Source of the DNA: Planctomycetaceae bacterium
Lineage (GTDB): Bacteria > Planctomycetota > Planctomycetia > Planctomycetales > Planctomycetaceae
Direction of reading: 5' to 3'
DNA: 64,000 nt
NCBI GenBank assembly: GCA_019636285.1
Contig: JAHBXV010000012.1
Location: 1-64,000, forward strand
A model generated the notes under the pieces. The model saw nothing but the letters and a program-made list of their open reading frames with translations. It was not told the DNA's origin and did no database searches. Both the position numbers and the translations under genes were made by a program. The stretch's first letter is position 1. Each line of letters opens with the position of its first letter. Of the stretch, positions 46,970 through 54,774 are shown piece by piece.

Positions 46970-47383
46970 TCATCCAAGAATCTTGAACGCACCCTGGATC
47001 ATTGTCTTGGTAATTTCCATCGCGGAGAGGTTGGCCTCATAGGCCCGGCTGGCCTCGACCGCGTTCACGAACTCGGTGATTACATTTACGTTGGGAAAGC
47101 GGACATTCCCTTCCGCGTCGGCCTGGGGATGGCCCGGCTGATGGACGATGCGAAAAGGTGTCTGGGTATCGACCTCCACGCGCGCTTCAACCGCCTGTCC
47201 GCCCGGCGCGGCCTGGGAATCGCGCTGACTCGACTGGAACGTGACGAGCCGTCGCTGAAACGGCGAGGCGTTCCCATTTTCATCGACGGTCGTGTTGGCC
47301 TGCGCGATGTTCCCGGCGATGGTGTCCATGCGCAAACGCTGGGCCACCAGTCCGCTGGTACTGATATCGAGGCTGCGAAACAT
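46970..47383 (-). CDS. flgC: Flagellar basal-body rod protein FlgC
   Basis: About 137 residues from 'MFRSLDISTSGLVAQRLRMDTIAGNIAQANTT', the conserved rod N-terminus, ending 'NAVEASRAYEANLSAMEITKTMIQGAFKILG'. Proximal rod component, exported by the flagellar type III system. GGAG lies 8 nt before 47383; the extra residues to 47419 are non-conserved. Confidence 0.95.
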   Translation of the reverse strand: MFRSLDISTSGLVAQRLRMDTIAGNIAQANTTVDENGNASPFQRRLVTFQSSQRDSQAAPGGQAVEARVEVDTQTPFRIVHQPGHPQADAEGNVRFPNVNVITEFVNAVEASRAYEANLSAMEITKTMIQGAFKILG

Positions 47384-47471
47384 GACGTCTTCTCCGGAGT
47401 ACTCTGATCCCGGCGGCATTTCCCTGATGACGAGGATGGCTGTTTGATGGGTGTCACTGGCTCCGCGAACC

Positions 47472-47531
47472 GTAACCCGAAGCGTGAGCGAGGGTGAAAA
47501 GAGAAAGCCCCTCGCTGACGCTTCGGGTTAC
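47472..47531. repeat. Palindromic repeat family B, copy 4, next to a family A half arm
   Basis: Left arm 47472-47494 (with GTGAGC in place of GTCAGC) and right arm 47509-47531. Directly to its left, 47451-47466 reads GTGTCACTGGCTCCGC, the outer part of a family A left arm, so this is a junction of two elements. In the flgB-flgC gap. Confidence 0.8.
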
Positions 47532-47544
47532 TGAGTCCTTCAGC

Positions 47545-48009
47545 CTATGGCTGTTCGCTGATGGCGGCGTGTAGCTGGTCGTATTGCAGTCTCAACAGTT
47601 CCATGGCGTAGTTCTGATACAACGCGTTCTTGGACATCGTCAACATCTGCGATTCGACACTTCGATTGGCCCCGTCCTGGAAGGTGATGCCGGGTTGGGT
47701 CGATGGATCGATCGGTCGAAACAGTTCTTCGGGAAACGGGTCGGCCGAGGGACGAGCCATTCCGGCAAGCGATTCGGGCTGACTGAGGGCGAGTCCCTCC
47801 GTCGGACGTGGAACCGGCTGGCCGCGGGTCTGGGCCACGGCTTCGCGCAAAGCTTGCTGAAACGACTGGACCGGCATGTCCTGCATGCGATAACCGGGCG
47901 TGTCGACGTTCGCCAGGTTTCCCGCCAGGACTTCCTGCCGTTTCTCGGCGAAGCGGGCTGCATTTCTCAGCCAGTCGATGTTTCCCGAGGTCATGAGTCT
48001 CGAAAGCAT
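47545..48009 (-). CDS. flgB: Flagellar basal-body rod protein FlgB
   Basis: About 154 residues from 'MLSRLMTSGNIDWLRNAARFAEKRQEVLAGNLANVDTPGYR', the classic rod-protein N-terminal motif, ending 'NALYQNYAMELLRLQYDQLHAAISEQ'. Proximal rod subunit. The frame is open to 48279 but that stretch is not FlgB-like and includes the hairpin at 48058-48098. ATG 47994 is an alternative start. Confidence 0.93.
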   Translation of the reverse strand: MLSRLMTSGNIDWLRNAARFAEKRQEVLAGNLANVDTPGYRMQDMPVQSFQQALREAVAQTRGQPVPRPTEGLALSQPESLAGMARPSADPFPEELFRPIDPSTQPGITFQDGANRSVESQMLTMSKNALYQNYAMELLRLQYDQLHAAISEQP

Positions 48010-48057
48010 CGGAAGCGTTCCACGAACAACAGGCTTTTGGGATCGGAGTGAACGTGT

Positions 48058-48098
48058 GCCGCCGGTGGTCGCAGGACGACCACCGGCGGCGTTTTTTT
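48058..48098 (+). terminator. Strong rho-independent terminator pointing rightward, against the operon
   Basis: Perfect 14-bp stem (48058-48071 GCCGCCGGTGGTCG and its complement 48077-48090), loop CAGGA, then G and seven T on the plus strand. All neighbouring genes are leftward, so this is oriented to stop antisense transcription; read leftward it is a hairpin without a T-run. Confidence 0.8.
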
Positions 48099-48112
48099 CT
48101 ACGAGTCGCCTG

Positions 48113-49603
48113 TCAGGCGGCCCGGGCTTCGACACCATGCTCATCGCCATAGCTGGCGACAACCGGCGTCCACGCCTTGATGTTCGAACCGGGACCCCCA
48201 CGCGGCGGGTAGCCGTACTCGCGGAGTTTTCCGCACAGCGTGCGAATCCCGATCTGCAGAGCCTTGGCTGTTTTCTCACGATTACCGGCGAACCGGGTGA
48301 ATGTGGCTTCGATGAGCTTACGTTCCATTTCCCGCAGCGTCAGACCTGGCAGAGAATCGACATCTTCCGTCGATTCTTCCCGGGCGATCCACGACTCGAC
48401 GAGCGCGGCATTCAACCGCGTTCCCCAGTCGGTTCCGCACGCCTGTTCGATCACGTTCTGCAATTCGCGGACGTTGCCCGGCCAATGATGGCCCTGCAAG
48501 ACCTTGAGGGCATCGAGCGTCAGGCTGCGAGCCGGCTTTCCTTCGCGGGCGGCCACCTTTCGCAGGAAGTGTTCGGCCAACAGGCCAATATCTTCCTTGC
48601 GGTCACGCAGGGCCGGCAGGTTGATGCGGCAGGTCGCGACCAGTTCGAGCAGGTCTTCGCGGAAGAGGCCGCGGCCGACGAGTTGTTCCAGGTCGGACGA
48701 GGTTCCCAGAATCACCCGCAGATCGATGCGGACCCGTTCGCCGGTGATCGGATGCTGGAAGGCACCATCACGCAGCACCTGCACCAGCCGCCGCTGCATT
48801 GGCAGCGCGATCTGATGGGCGTTGTCGAACAGCAATGTTCCGCCATCGGCCAGTTCGAATCGTCCGGCGTGGCGAACGCTGCGACCGGGGCCGGTCACTT
48901 CGACTTCACCAAACAGTTCGGCTTCGAGAGCTTCGGCCGAGAGCACGCTGCAGTCGAGCTTCACGAACGGTCGGTGAGCCCGACGACCGGCATCGTGTAG
49001 GGCCTGCGCGACGAGGTCGATTCCCGAGCCGGCTTCGCCGACCAGGAGGACGTTGCCGGTCAATTCGGCAATCTGATGAACCTGTTGCCGCAACTGGTTC
49101 ATGGCGGGACTCTGCCCGACCATGTCACGCAGGTTGCGGTTTTGCAGTTGTCGCTTCAGCCGACGGTTTTCGGACTGAAGCCGTGCCCGCTGCGCGGCGG
49201 TTCCGAGGAGTACCGAGAAAACGTCCGCCGAGTAGGGCTGCGGCAGAAGGTCAACATCGGCCGCCGGGGGCAGCAGACTGGGGGCATCCGCTCCCGGTTC
49301 GGGCAGCACGCAGATGATGCGCGTCGGGCAGCCCCGCTGGCGAACATCGTTCGCGAAGCCGCCAGCGGTTTCGCCGTCGGCCAGCGAACCCACCAGGCAG
49401 ACCTCGCAGGGTGTTTGCGAGAGGGTCTGCAAGGCGGCTTCCACGGTGGACGCCAGGCGGAAGCTCCAACCCGCCGCCTGGACATCGGCCGCGAGCCGAT
49501 GCGCCTCCGTGGTTTCGCAACATAGGATGAGGACAGGGCCCGCAACGTCACTTCCCGCAAAGGGACGCGCGGCCAACGAAGCGATCGGACTCGCTGCGCT
49601 CAT
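48113..49603 (-). CDS. Degenerate sigma54-activator-like AAA+ regulator of the flagellar cluster
   Basis: About 496 residues. Residues 22-135 look like a receiver-type domain but with no clear phospho-Asp. An AAA+ domain (about 160-390) aligns with NtrC-type activators ('MVGQSPAMNQLRQQVHQIAEL', 'HHWPGNVRELQNVIEQA', arginine finger in 'FREDL', R315). Key parts are lost: Walker A reads 'VGEAGSGIDLV' with Ile195 where Lys is required; Walker B ends 'LLFDN' (N261 for Glu); the GAFTGA loop reads 'GEVEVTGPGR'. The Fis-type helix-turn-helix (about 425-470, 'RFAGNREKTAKALQIGIRTLCGKLREYG') is intact. Probably a DNA-binding regulator that cannot hydrolyse ATP or open sigma54 complexes. Start at 49603; the upstream open frame is not family-like. 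Confidence 0.85.
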   Translation of the reverse strand: MSAASPIASLAARPFAGSDVAGPVLILCCETTEAHRLAADVQAAGWSFRLASTVEAALQTLSQTPCEVCLVGSLADGETAGGFANDVRQRGCPTRIICVLPEPGADAPSLLPPAADVDLLPQPYSADVFSVLLGTAAQRARLQSENRRLKRQLQNRNLRDMVGQSPAMNQLRQQVHQIAELTGNVLLVGEAGSGIDLVAQALHDAGRRAHRPFVKLDCSVLSAEALEAELFGEVEVTGPGRSVRHAGRFELADGGTLLFDNAHQIALPMQRRLVQVLRDGAFQHPITGERVRIDLRVILGTSSDLEQLVGRGLFREDLLELVATCRINLPALRDRKEDIGLLAEHFLRKVAAREGKPARSLTLDALKVLQGHHWPGNVRELQNVIEQACGTDWGTRLNAALVESWIAREESTEDVDSLPGLTLREMERKLIEATFTRFAGNREKTAKALQIGIRTLCGKLREYGYPPRGGPGSNIKAWTPVVASYGDEHGVEARAA

Positions 49604-49981
49604 GCGTTGGCACCGTGTAGAGAGTGGACGGAATGGTGAATTGACAACATCGGAAGAAAGGCAACCGGCGCGATCGGCCATTTGACGACACGGCTCCGGC
49701 ATAATGCCGGCAGGGCGGGGGAGAAGTTGCCCACCGTGCGACCCGCATGGCGACCCGTCGGGTTGAAGACCGCATAACACGGCCTTCGGAAAAGTCGTCA
49801 CTCATCGACTCGAACTGGCCGGTACCTCTCGACGAGGTAACCCGGTTTTGTCGGGGCGATCAGCGACGGCCTCTCCATGAACAGCCCGGAAACCCGGAAT
49901 GTTCGATGCCTTGCCGAATGCCTTTCCTGCAACAGGACTGGCTGGTCGAACAAACGACCAACCCGACAATCGGCCAGACAC
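49604..49981. other. Intergenic region with a CCGGCAT-A-ATGCCGG palindrome
   Basis: 378 nt between the FlgN-like gene and the AAA+ regulator gene, in a leftward cluster. It contains a perfect 15-nt odd palindrome at 49696-49710, about 95 nt before the regulator start, which could be an operator. No gene or known repeat family seen. Confidence 0.4.
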
Positions 49982-50425
49982 CTAAAGCTGAAAATCAAAC
50001 TGACTCGAAGACGTACGCTCCTTCAACTCGTGATAGGCGCTATGCACATTGACGCCTTTCGAGATCGCCGCCAGTTCCCGCTGGGTAGCGTCTCGAGAAG
50101 CCGTCAACTGCGTCGTGCCCGTTCGCTCCAGATCCATCAGCTCGGACATCAGCAACTGCGTTTCCCGCAGCGCCTCTTCGCAGGCCGCCCGAACCGGTGG
50201 ACTCAGATGTTCCCGCATCCGAGTCCAGTCAGCCCAAGGGGCGACCGTTCCATCGGAACCATCGACCAACTGATCGATCAGTTCCTGTTTCTGCCGCAAG
50301 AGCGGCAGAAGTTCGTCGTACGCTTCCGTCGCGATGAGATCGTTCTGCCCGTGCGAAAGACCGACCAGAGCGCGGCAGCACTCGCGTCGACTTCGCAGGG
50401 CGATCAGAAGCTCATTCGGCGACAT
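49982..50425 (-). CDS. FlgN-like flagellar chaperone
   Basis: 147 residues, all helical, with 'LRQKQELIDQLVDGSDG' and a C-terminal helix 'TQRELAAISKGVNVHSAYHE' that resembles FlgN, the export chaperone for hook-associated proteins FlgK and FlgL. FlgN sequences diverge strongly, so the call rests on length, helix pattern and position between a TPR protein and flagellar genes. Confidence 0.6.
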   Translation of the reverse strand: MSPNELLIALRSRRECCRALVGLSHGQNDLIATEAYDELLPLLRQKQELIDQLVDGSDGTVAPWADWTRMREHLSPPVRAACEEALRETQLLMSELMDLERTGTTQLTASRDATQRELAAISKGVNVHSAYHELKERTSSSQFDFQL

Positions 50426-50470
50426 GGCGGAGTATCAACTTTCGACTTGGTTAAGGTGCCGTTGTTTCAC

Positions 50471-52948
50471 TCAGGGCTGAATCTTGCCGGCCCGATCGAG
50501 CCAGGCTTCCCATTCGGTTCGTGACAGGCTGCTCGACGTGGCCAGGAACGCCGACTCGGGAATCTGTTCGTGTTGCAAGATCACGCGGGCCTGTTCGAGC
50601 AGGCTGCGCGACTCTGCCGGTTTGCCGAGGTGGTTGTAGCAGCGGGCCATTTGCAAGTAGGCGGTCAGAACCTGCGCGTCCTGGGGGTAGCGATTGACAG
50701 CCGTGGTGTAGGCGGAAATTGCCTCGGAATATCGTTCGAGCAGGTAGAGCGTATGCGCGGCTTCGAAGACGCAGTTGCGGACGAGGCTTTGTCCCGATGG
50801 CTTCAACTGGTCGCGTTGGGCCGCCAGTTGCAGGGCCTCGGTGAGCTGCTGAAATTCTTCATAAGCCAGCGAGAGCAACTGCCGACGACCTTCTTCGAGT
50901 TGAGCGCGTCGATTCGCGGTTTCGGCGGATTTCTGCTGCCACCGCATCCACTCGCCCAGTTCCTGGCGGGACCGTGCGAGCAGAAATCTTGCTTCCGGAA
51001 GATCGTCGGAGGCCGGATACCGTGCGACGTACTCTTCCAGCCGCTTGATCGATTCAGTCCAGGCGCCGGACGCCTTTTTCCAGGCATCGGCGGGCAGGTC
51101 GCCGCCATCCGTCTGACGATGAGACTCCGCGAGACGTCGTTGCACGCTGCCCTGCTCAAACAGCAGCCGACCCAGGGCAAACAGCGAATCGCGCCATTCG
51201 ATGGCCGAAGGATTCAGCACCGTGGAATCGAGGACTTCCCGCCATGCCGCGGCGGCCGCTTCGGGCTCGCGGCGTTCGAGGTGGCACAGGCCGATGAGAT
51301 ACCAGGCCGCGAAGACGGCGGGATCGGTCGGGTATTTTTCGCTGACACTCTTGAGGTCGGCCATCGCCTCGTCCAGCCGATCCAGATCCAGCAGCAGGCT
51401 GGCGCGGCGAACCAAAATGGTTGCCGTCATCGCATCGGGCCCATCGGCCAGAAACGCATCGAGCTGACTGATCGCGTGCTCGTAGTCACCGCCACGGAAG
51501 TAGTTCTCAGCCGACAACCGCAGAGACTCCCCGTACTGGTCGGACCCGCGTCGCGACTCGGCGAGACGGGCATAGGCTTTTCCCGCCTCGCGGTAGCGCA
51601 GTCTCAACTCACGATCCCGTGCCTGACGGACCGTCTGTCGAGAATCGGCCAGTTCGGATTCGATCTGTGCGGCCCAGCGGCGTTGGGCCAGGGCAGCCAA
51701 TTCGTACCCGCGATCCCGGGTGTACAGGGGCGAAAGCTGCTCGGCGAGCGCGATCGCTTCGGCGAAGCGTCGTTCGGCGACCCAGTCGTTCCAGGCGGCG
51801 ATCATCTGTTCGCGGAATTCGTCGAGGCTGATCCAGCGGTTTTCGACTTCCTGGGGGCGATGAATGGACCTCAGGACCGCGGCATACGACTGAAGAGCCT
51901 TTTCCGCACTGTCTTCCAGCCGCCACAGCCGTGCCGCCAGAAGCCGTGCCGCCATGCCTTCATCGGTCTGGTCGAAGCGGTCGATGGTTTTCTGGAACCA
52001 GGAGACGGCCGAGTGACGCAGTTCGGTGGCCGTAGCCGGGCTCGACTCCCGGAGTGTTTCGGATTCGCGTTCGTAGGTCAGCCCCATCAGGAACGTGGCA
52101 TCGCGGGCACTGGGGCGGTCGATCTGGTCGGAATTGACAAGCGGTGTCAAAACCTGCCGCGCCTCGGCGAATGCACCGCCAGCTAGCGCCACGCGGGCTT
52201 TCAGAATTTCGAGTCGGCCCGGGTCGCCAGCCCCCAGATCGATTCCGGCGATCAGCGAACTCGCCGCATCAAGGTCTCCGTCGTGAATCAGCAGTTCGCA
52301 TTTCTGCACGAGCAATCGTCGGCGATCTTCCGGTGTTTCGGCCAGCTCGATCGCCCGTTCGTTGAGCGTGCGGGCCGACCTGAGACGTTCCTGGGTGCGA
52401 TAGTTGGGGCACTGATAAATGTCGGCCAGCAACTCGGCCACCACGCCGGCGGGCACGCCGGAACGATTGAGGCAATTTTCCAGACGGGGGCGGGCGTCGG
52501 CCTTTTGATTGAGGCGGTGCATCAGCCGGCCCAGCATGTACTCGACGTGAACCTGCATATCGGGGTCGAGGGCATGCTGCTCGGCTTCGCTGAGATAGCC
52601 GATGGCGACGAGGGCTCGCGTCCGGAAGACCGAGTCATCGGCCTTCACGCTGTCGTCATAAGCCGCCGTGCCGAGAATGTACGTGAGCCCGGCCGGGAAC
52701 TTCAGATCCTGATAGCCTTCATCCAGGAGGACCTGGGCGATGTTTCGCGCCTCGACGTGTTTGCCGCCTTCCATGAGGCGGAGCGCCTGCTGGAAGCGAT
52801 CCGGAGCGGGAGTCGTGCCCGGGAACATCCAGTAAACGACGCCTCCCACGGTCACGCCCACCACCGAAACACCGCCGAGCAGGACCGGAAGACGGCGACG
52901 GGCGCCGTTCCGGCCTTTCGGAGCAGTGGTGGGAGTTGAGTCTGCCAT
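50471..52948 (-). CDS. Membrane-anchored TPR-repeat protein
   Basis: About 825 residues. N-terminal basic stretch ('GRNGARRRLPVLLGGVSVVGVTVGGVVYWMF') gives one membrane helix. The remainder is helical with many tetratricopeptide-like repeats, for example 'RFQQALRLMEGGKHVEARNIAQVLLDEG', 'AENYFRGGDYEHAISQLDAFLADGP' and 'AAHTLYLLERYSEAISAYTTAVNRYP'. Such proteins act as scaffolds; a role in flagellar function is only suggested by its place at the head of the cluster. ATG 52948 is chosen because 'MADSTPTTAPKG' fits a normal start; the frame is open to 53212. Confidence 0.75.
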   Translation of the reverse strand: MADSTPTTAPKGRNGARRRLPVLLGGVSVVGVTVGGVVYWMFPGTTPAPDRFQQALRLMEGGKHVEARNIAQVLLDEGYQDLKFPAGLTYILGTAAYDDSVKADDSVFRTRALVAIGYLSEAEQHALDPDMQVHVEYMLGRLMHRLNQKADARPRLENCLNRSGVPAGVVAELLADIYQCPNYRTQERLRSARTLNERAIELAETPEDRRRLLVQKCELLIHDGDLDAASSLIAGIDLGAGDPGRLEILKARVALAGGAFAEARQVLTPLVNSDQIDRPSARDATFLMGLTYERESETLRESSPATATELRHSAVSWFQKTIDRFDQTDEGMAARLLAARLWRLEDSAEKALQSYAAVLRSIHRPQEVENRWISLDEFREQMIAAWNDWVAERRFAEAIALAEQLSPLYTRDRGYELAALAQRRWAAQIESELADSRQTVRQARDRELRLRYREAGKAYARLAESRRGSDQYGESLRLSAENYFRGGDYEHAISQLDAFLADGPDAMTATILVRRASLLLDLDRLDEAMADLKSVSEKYPTDPAVFAAWYLIGLCHLERREPEAAAAAWREVLDSTVLNPSAIEWRDSLFALGRLLFEQGSVQRRLAESHRQTDGGDLPADAWKKASGAWTESIKRLEEYVARYPASDDLPEARFLLARSRQELGEWMRWQQKSAETANRRAQLEEGRRQLLSLAYEEFQQLTEALQLAAQRDQLKPSGQSLVRNCVFEAAHTLYLLERYSEAISAYTTAVNRYPQDAQVLTAYLQMARCYNHLGKPAESRSLLEQARVILQHEQIPESAFLATSSSLSRTEWEAWLDRAGKIQP

Positions 52949-53362
52949 GGGATTCTGCTGAGCCGCGAAAAGACAGTTGAATGTTGTCCGAACCAGGAAT
53001 TGGCCCGGTCTGATGGGCTCATCGGCAGGGTGTGCCGCTGAGCGAGATGAGTCGTCGTCGAGGTGTCTTACAGGAATCAGTGACCGGCGATGTGTGGCGG
53101 TGATGTAGCCGTGACCGCGCGAGAGTGTCAACGGGAACTGGCCGCTTTTGCCGATGAACTTTACGGTTCGGCGCGAATCGCGCGTTCGACTCGTTTCACG
53201 AGCGCATTTCACGCGAAAACCCCTGAAAAACCGGCATTTTCAGCCGTGCCAAACGCGAGGAATCGGATCGCTTTGCAAAGGCTACAGAGGCCGCGCGATG
53301 GCACGGCGCGCGGCCTCCCCGAGCGCGGCTCGAGAACGGCCAAACGGTGCCAGTGAGCGCTC
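52949..53362. other. Intergenic region; no gene seen
   Basis: 414 nt between the TPR protein start and the terminator of the lysine-rich protein gene. It should hold the promoter of the TPR/FlgN unit. No repeat family from this window, RNA gene or clear promoter recognised. A short rightward frame (53090-53356) has no protein-like features. Confidence 0.5.
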
Positions 53363-53410
53363 AAAAAAAGAGAGCGTCCGCTTCCTCGCGATGAGGAAAC
53401 GGACGCTCTC
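53363..53410 (-). terminator. Rho-independent terminator of the lysine-rich protein gene
   Basis: On the minus strand GAGAGCGTCCG, an inner hairpin TTCCTCATCGCGAGGAA, CGGACGCTCTC, then seven T. The outer stem is a perfect 11 bp (53370-53380 / 53400-53410). One of the strongest terminators in the window. Confidence 0.9.
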
Positions 53411-53450
53411 GGGTTTCTGGCCAATGGCGGCTACGCTCCGCCGAAGTGGT

Positions 53451-53633
53451 TCATGCCTTCTTCGCGGTCTTTTTGACGGCCTTCTTCGCCGCCTTCTTGG
53501 CAGTCTTCTTCGTAGCCTTCGCGGCAGCGGCCGGTTCTGAAGTGGCAGCCGCCTTCTTCTTGCCGCCAAAGACCCGGTCGTAGTTTTCCCAGAATTTCGG
53601 GGTCGTCCCCGTCCGCACGATTGGTCCGCTCAT
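53451..53633 (-). CDS. Short lysine-rich, histone H1-like planctomycete protein
   Basis: 60 residues. Head 'MSGPIVRTGTTPKFWENYDR' is followed by 'VFGGKKKAAATSEPAAAA' and a tail of repeated KKTAKKAAKK blocks. The head is characteristic of a small planctomycete family; the tail resembles histone H1 and bacterial HctA/AlgP-like DNA-compacting proteins, so nucleic-acid binding is likely (inference). It has its own strong terminator and stands alone, consistent with high expression. Confidence 0.85.
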   Translation of the reverse strand: MSGPIVRTGTTPKFWENYDRVFGGKKKAAATSEPAAAAKATKKTAKKAAKKAVKKTAKKA

Positions 53634-53777
53634 GATCGTGATCCAAGTCAATAAGTTCAGGCAGCCGAAACCCGGGATGGCGACACACTGACCATCAGAA
53701 CCGGGCCTTCAGTACAACGCGCGTCGCGATTCTTGGCACCGACCCGGTCAGTGTCAAGGTCGCAGAGGATTTGCGGA

Positions 53778-53802
53778 GCGCTCCCCTGCGGGTCGCGGCT
53801 AA
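53778..53802. repeat. Short dispersed repeat GCGCTCCCC..GGGTCGCGGCTAA, copy 2
   Basis: GCGCTCCCCTGCGGGTCGCG then GCTAA, matching 37380-37404 apart from the middle bases. In the gap upstream of the lysine-rich protein gene. Confidence 0.5.
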
Positions 53803-53832
53803 CTCTAGACCGAGCAGATGCCGTCCAATCCG

Positions 53833-54750
53833 TCACGCTCCGACGTCGGTCTTCCGCGAGATCGTCCACGCTTCGTGCTTCACGGTCGCTTTGCGAACTT
53901 CAAATCCGTTCGTTGACGCGAACTCGTCGGCGATGCGCTGGAACCGAGCGGGATCGCAACCGCCGCCGTGCGCCAACAGCAGGTAGCGAACGGTCAGCGG
54001 GTTCTCGCGAGTCGTCGTTCGCGGCTGATCGAAACACAGCGACGGCCCCATCCAGCCGTCTTCCCGCACATGCCAGTGCGAGGGGAAATTGGGATTCGCG
54101 GGATGGTCGAACAGCGTGATCCCCTCGGGAGTCCCCGGAAGGATTTCGCCGCTGTAGTCCATCCATCTCGATCGCGTGCCAAAGATGGCCGGCTCGCCGA
54201 CGCGACCTTCGGCATCGGTGAGTTGCCCCGACCCAAAGTGGGCCGAGATCGCCTTTGCGACCCGCACGGCCACGATTCCAAAGTTCGTCTTGCCGAATTC
54301 GAGCGACTCGGCTCGGGGCGTGAATGTCGCCTGCAATTCCAGAAATGTCTCGTTGGGACCGGCGGGGCTGACCCGCGCGACCAGTTGCTGATCGAGCAGC
54401 GGCGCCGGATCGTGTCCATCGAGCCAGTGCAGGTGGACGGCCATCAGGGCCGCATCGTCACCATCGTGATAGGCCATCCATTCCTGCTGGCGAATGACGG
54501 CCGGCGAGTTCATGCCCCAGAAGTCGACCCCCGTGACTTTATGGTGCGCGAACCAGACCGACAGGTGATGGTCATGGTTGGGCGCGCCGGGATGCCCCAT
54601 GCGGGTCAACGATCGACCGGAGGGACCATTGAGCGGATAGAAGAAGGGACGCGGATGATCGGAACCGTGATGCCAGCGCAACCGTTCGACGCCATCAATT
54701 TCAAACGAGACCTGGTGATGGGGGAGCGGCAGGATCTGGCAGCGCGGCAC
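53833..54750 (-). CDS. DUF6807 (PmoA-like) family protein
   Basis: 305 residues. Family blocks: 'RPFFYPLNGPSGRSLTRMGHP', 'DHHLSVWFAHHKVTGVDFWG', 'RSRWMDYSGEILPGTPEGITLFDHPANPNFPSHWHVREDGWMG' and 'YLLLAHGGG'. Often mislabelled as methane oxygenase PmoA but unrelated to the enzyme; found in planctomycetes near sugar genes and beta-sandwich in fold. No signal peptide seen. Lies 24 nt after the Hsp70 gene in the same direction. Confidence 0.85.
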   Translation of the reverse strand: MPRCQILPLPHHQVSFEIDGVERLRWHHGSDHPRPFFYPLNGPSGRSLTRMGHPGAPNHDHHLSVWFAHHKVTGVDFWGMNSPAVIRQQEWMAYHDGDDAALMAVHLHWLDGHDPAPLLDQQLVARVSPAGPNETFLELQATFTPRAESLEFGKTNFGIVAVRVAKAISAHFGSGQLTDAEGRVGEPAIFGTRSRWMDYSGEILPGTPEGITLFDHPANPNFPSHWHVREDGWMGPSLCFDQPRTTTRENPLTVRYLLLAHGGGCDPARFQRIADEFASTNGFEVRKATVKHEAWTISRKTDVGA

Positions 54751-54774
54751 GGCGTGGCTCCGAAGGAATAAACG

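Noticed and set aside
50570-52186. 538-codon rightward frame opposite the TPR protein
   Set aside because: Antisense shadow; no recognisable domain.
53090-53356. Short rightward frame upstream of the TPR protein
   Set aside because: Arg-rich, no ribosome site and no conserved look; probably chance in GC-rich DNA.
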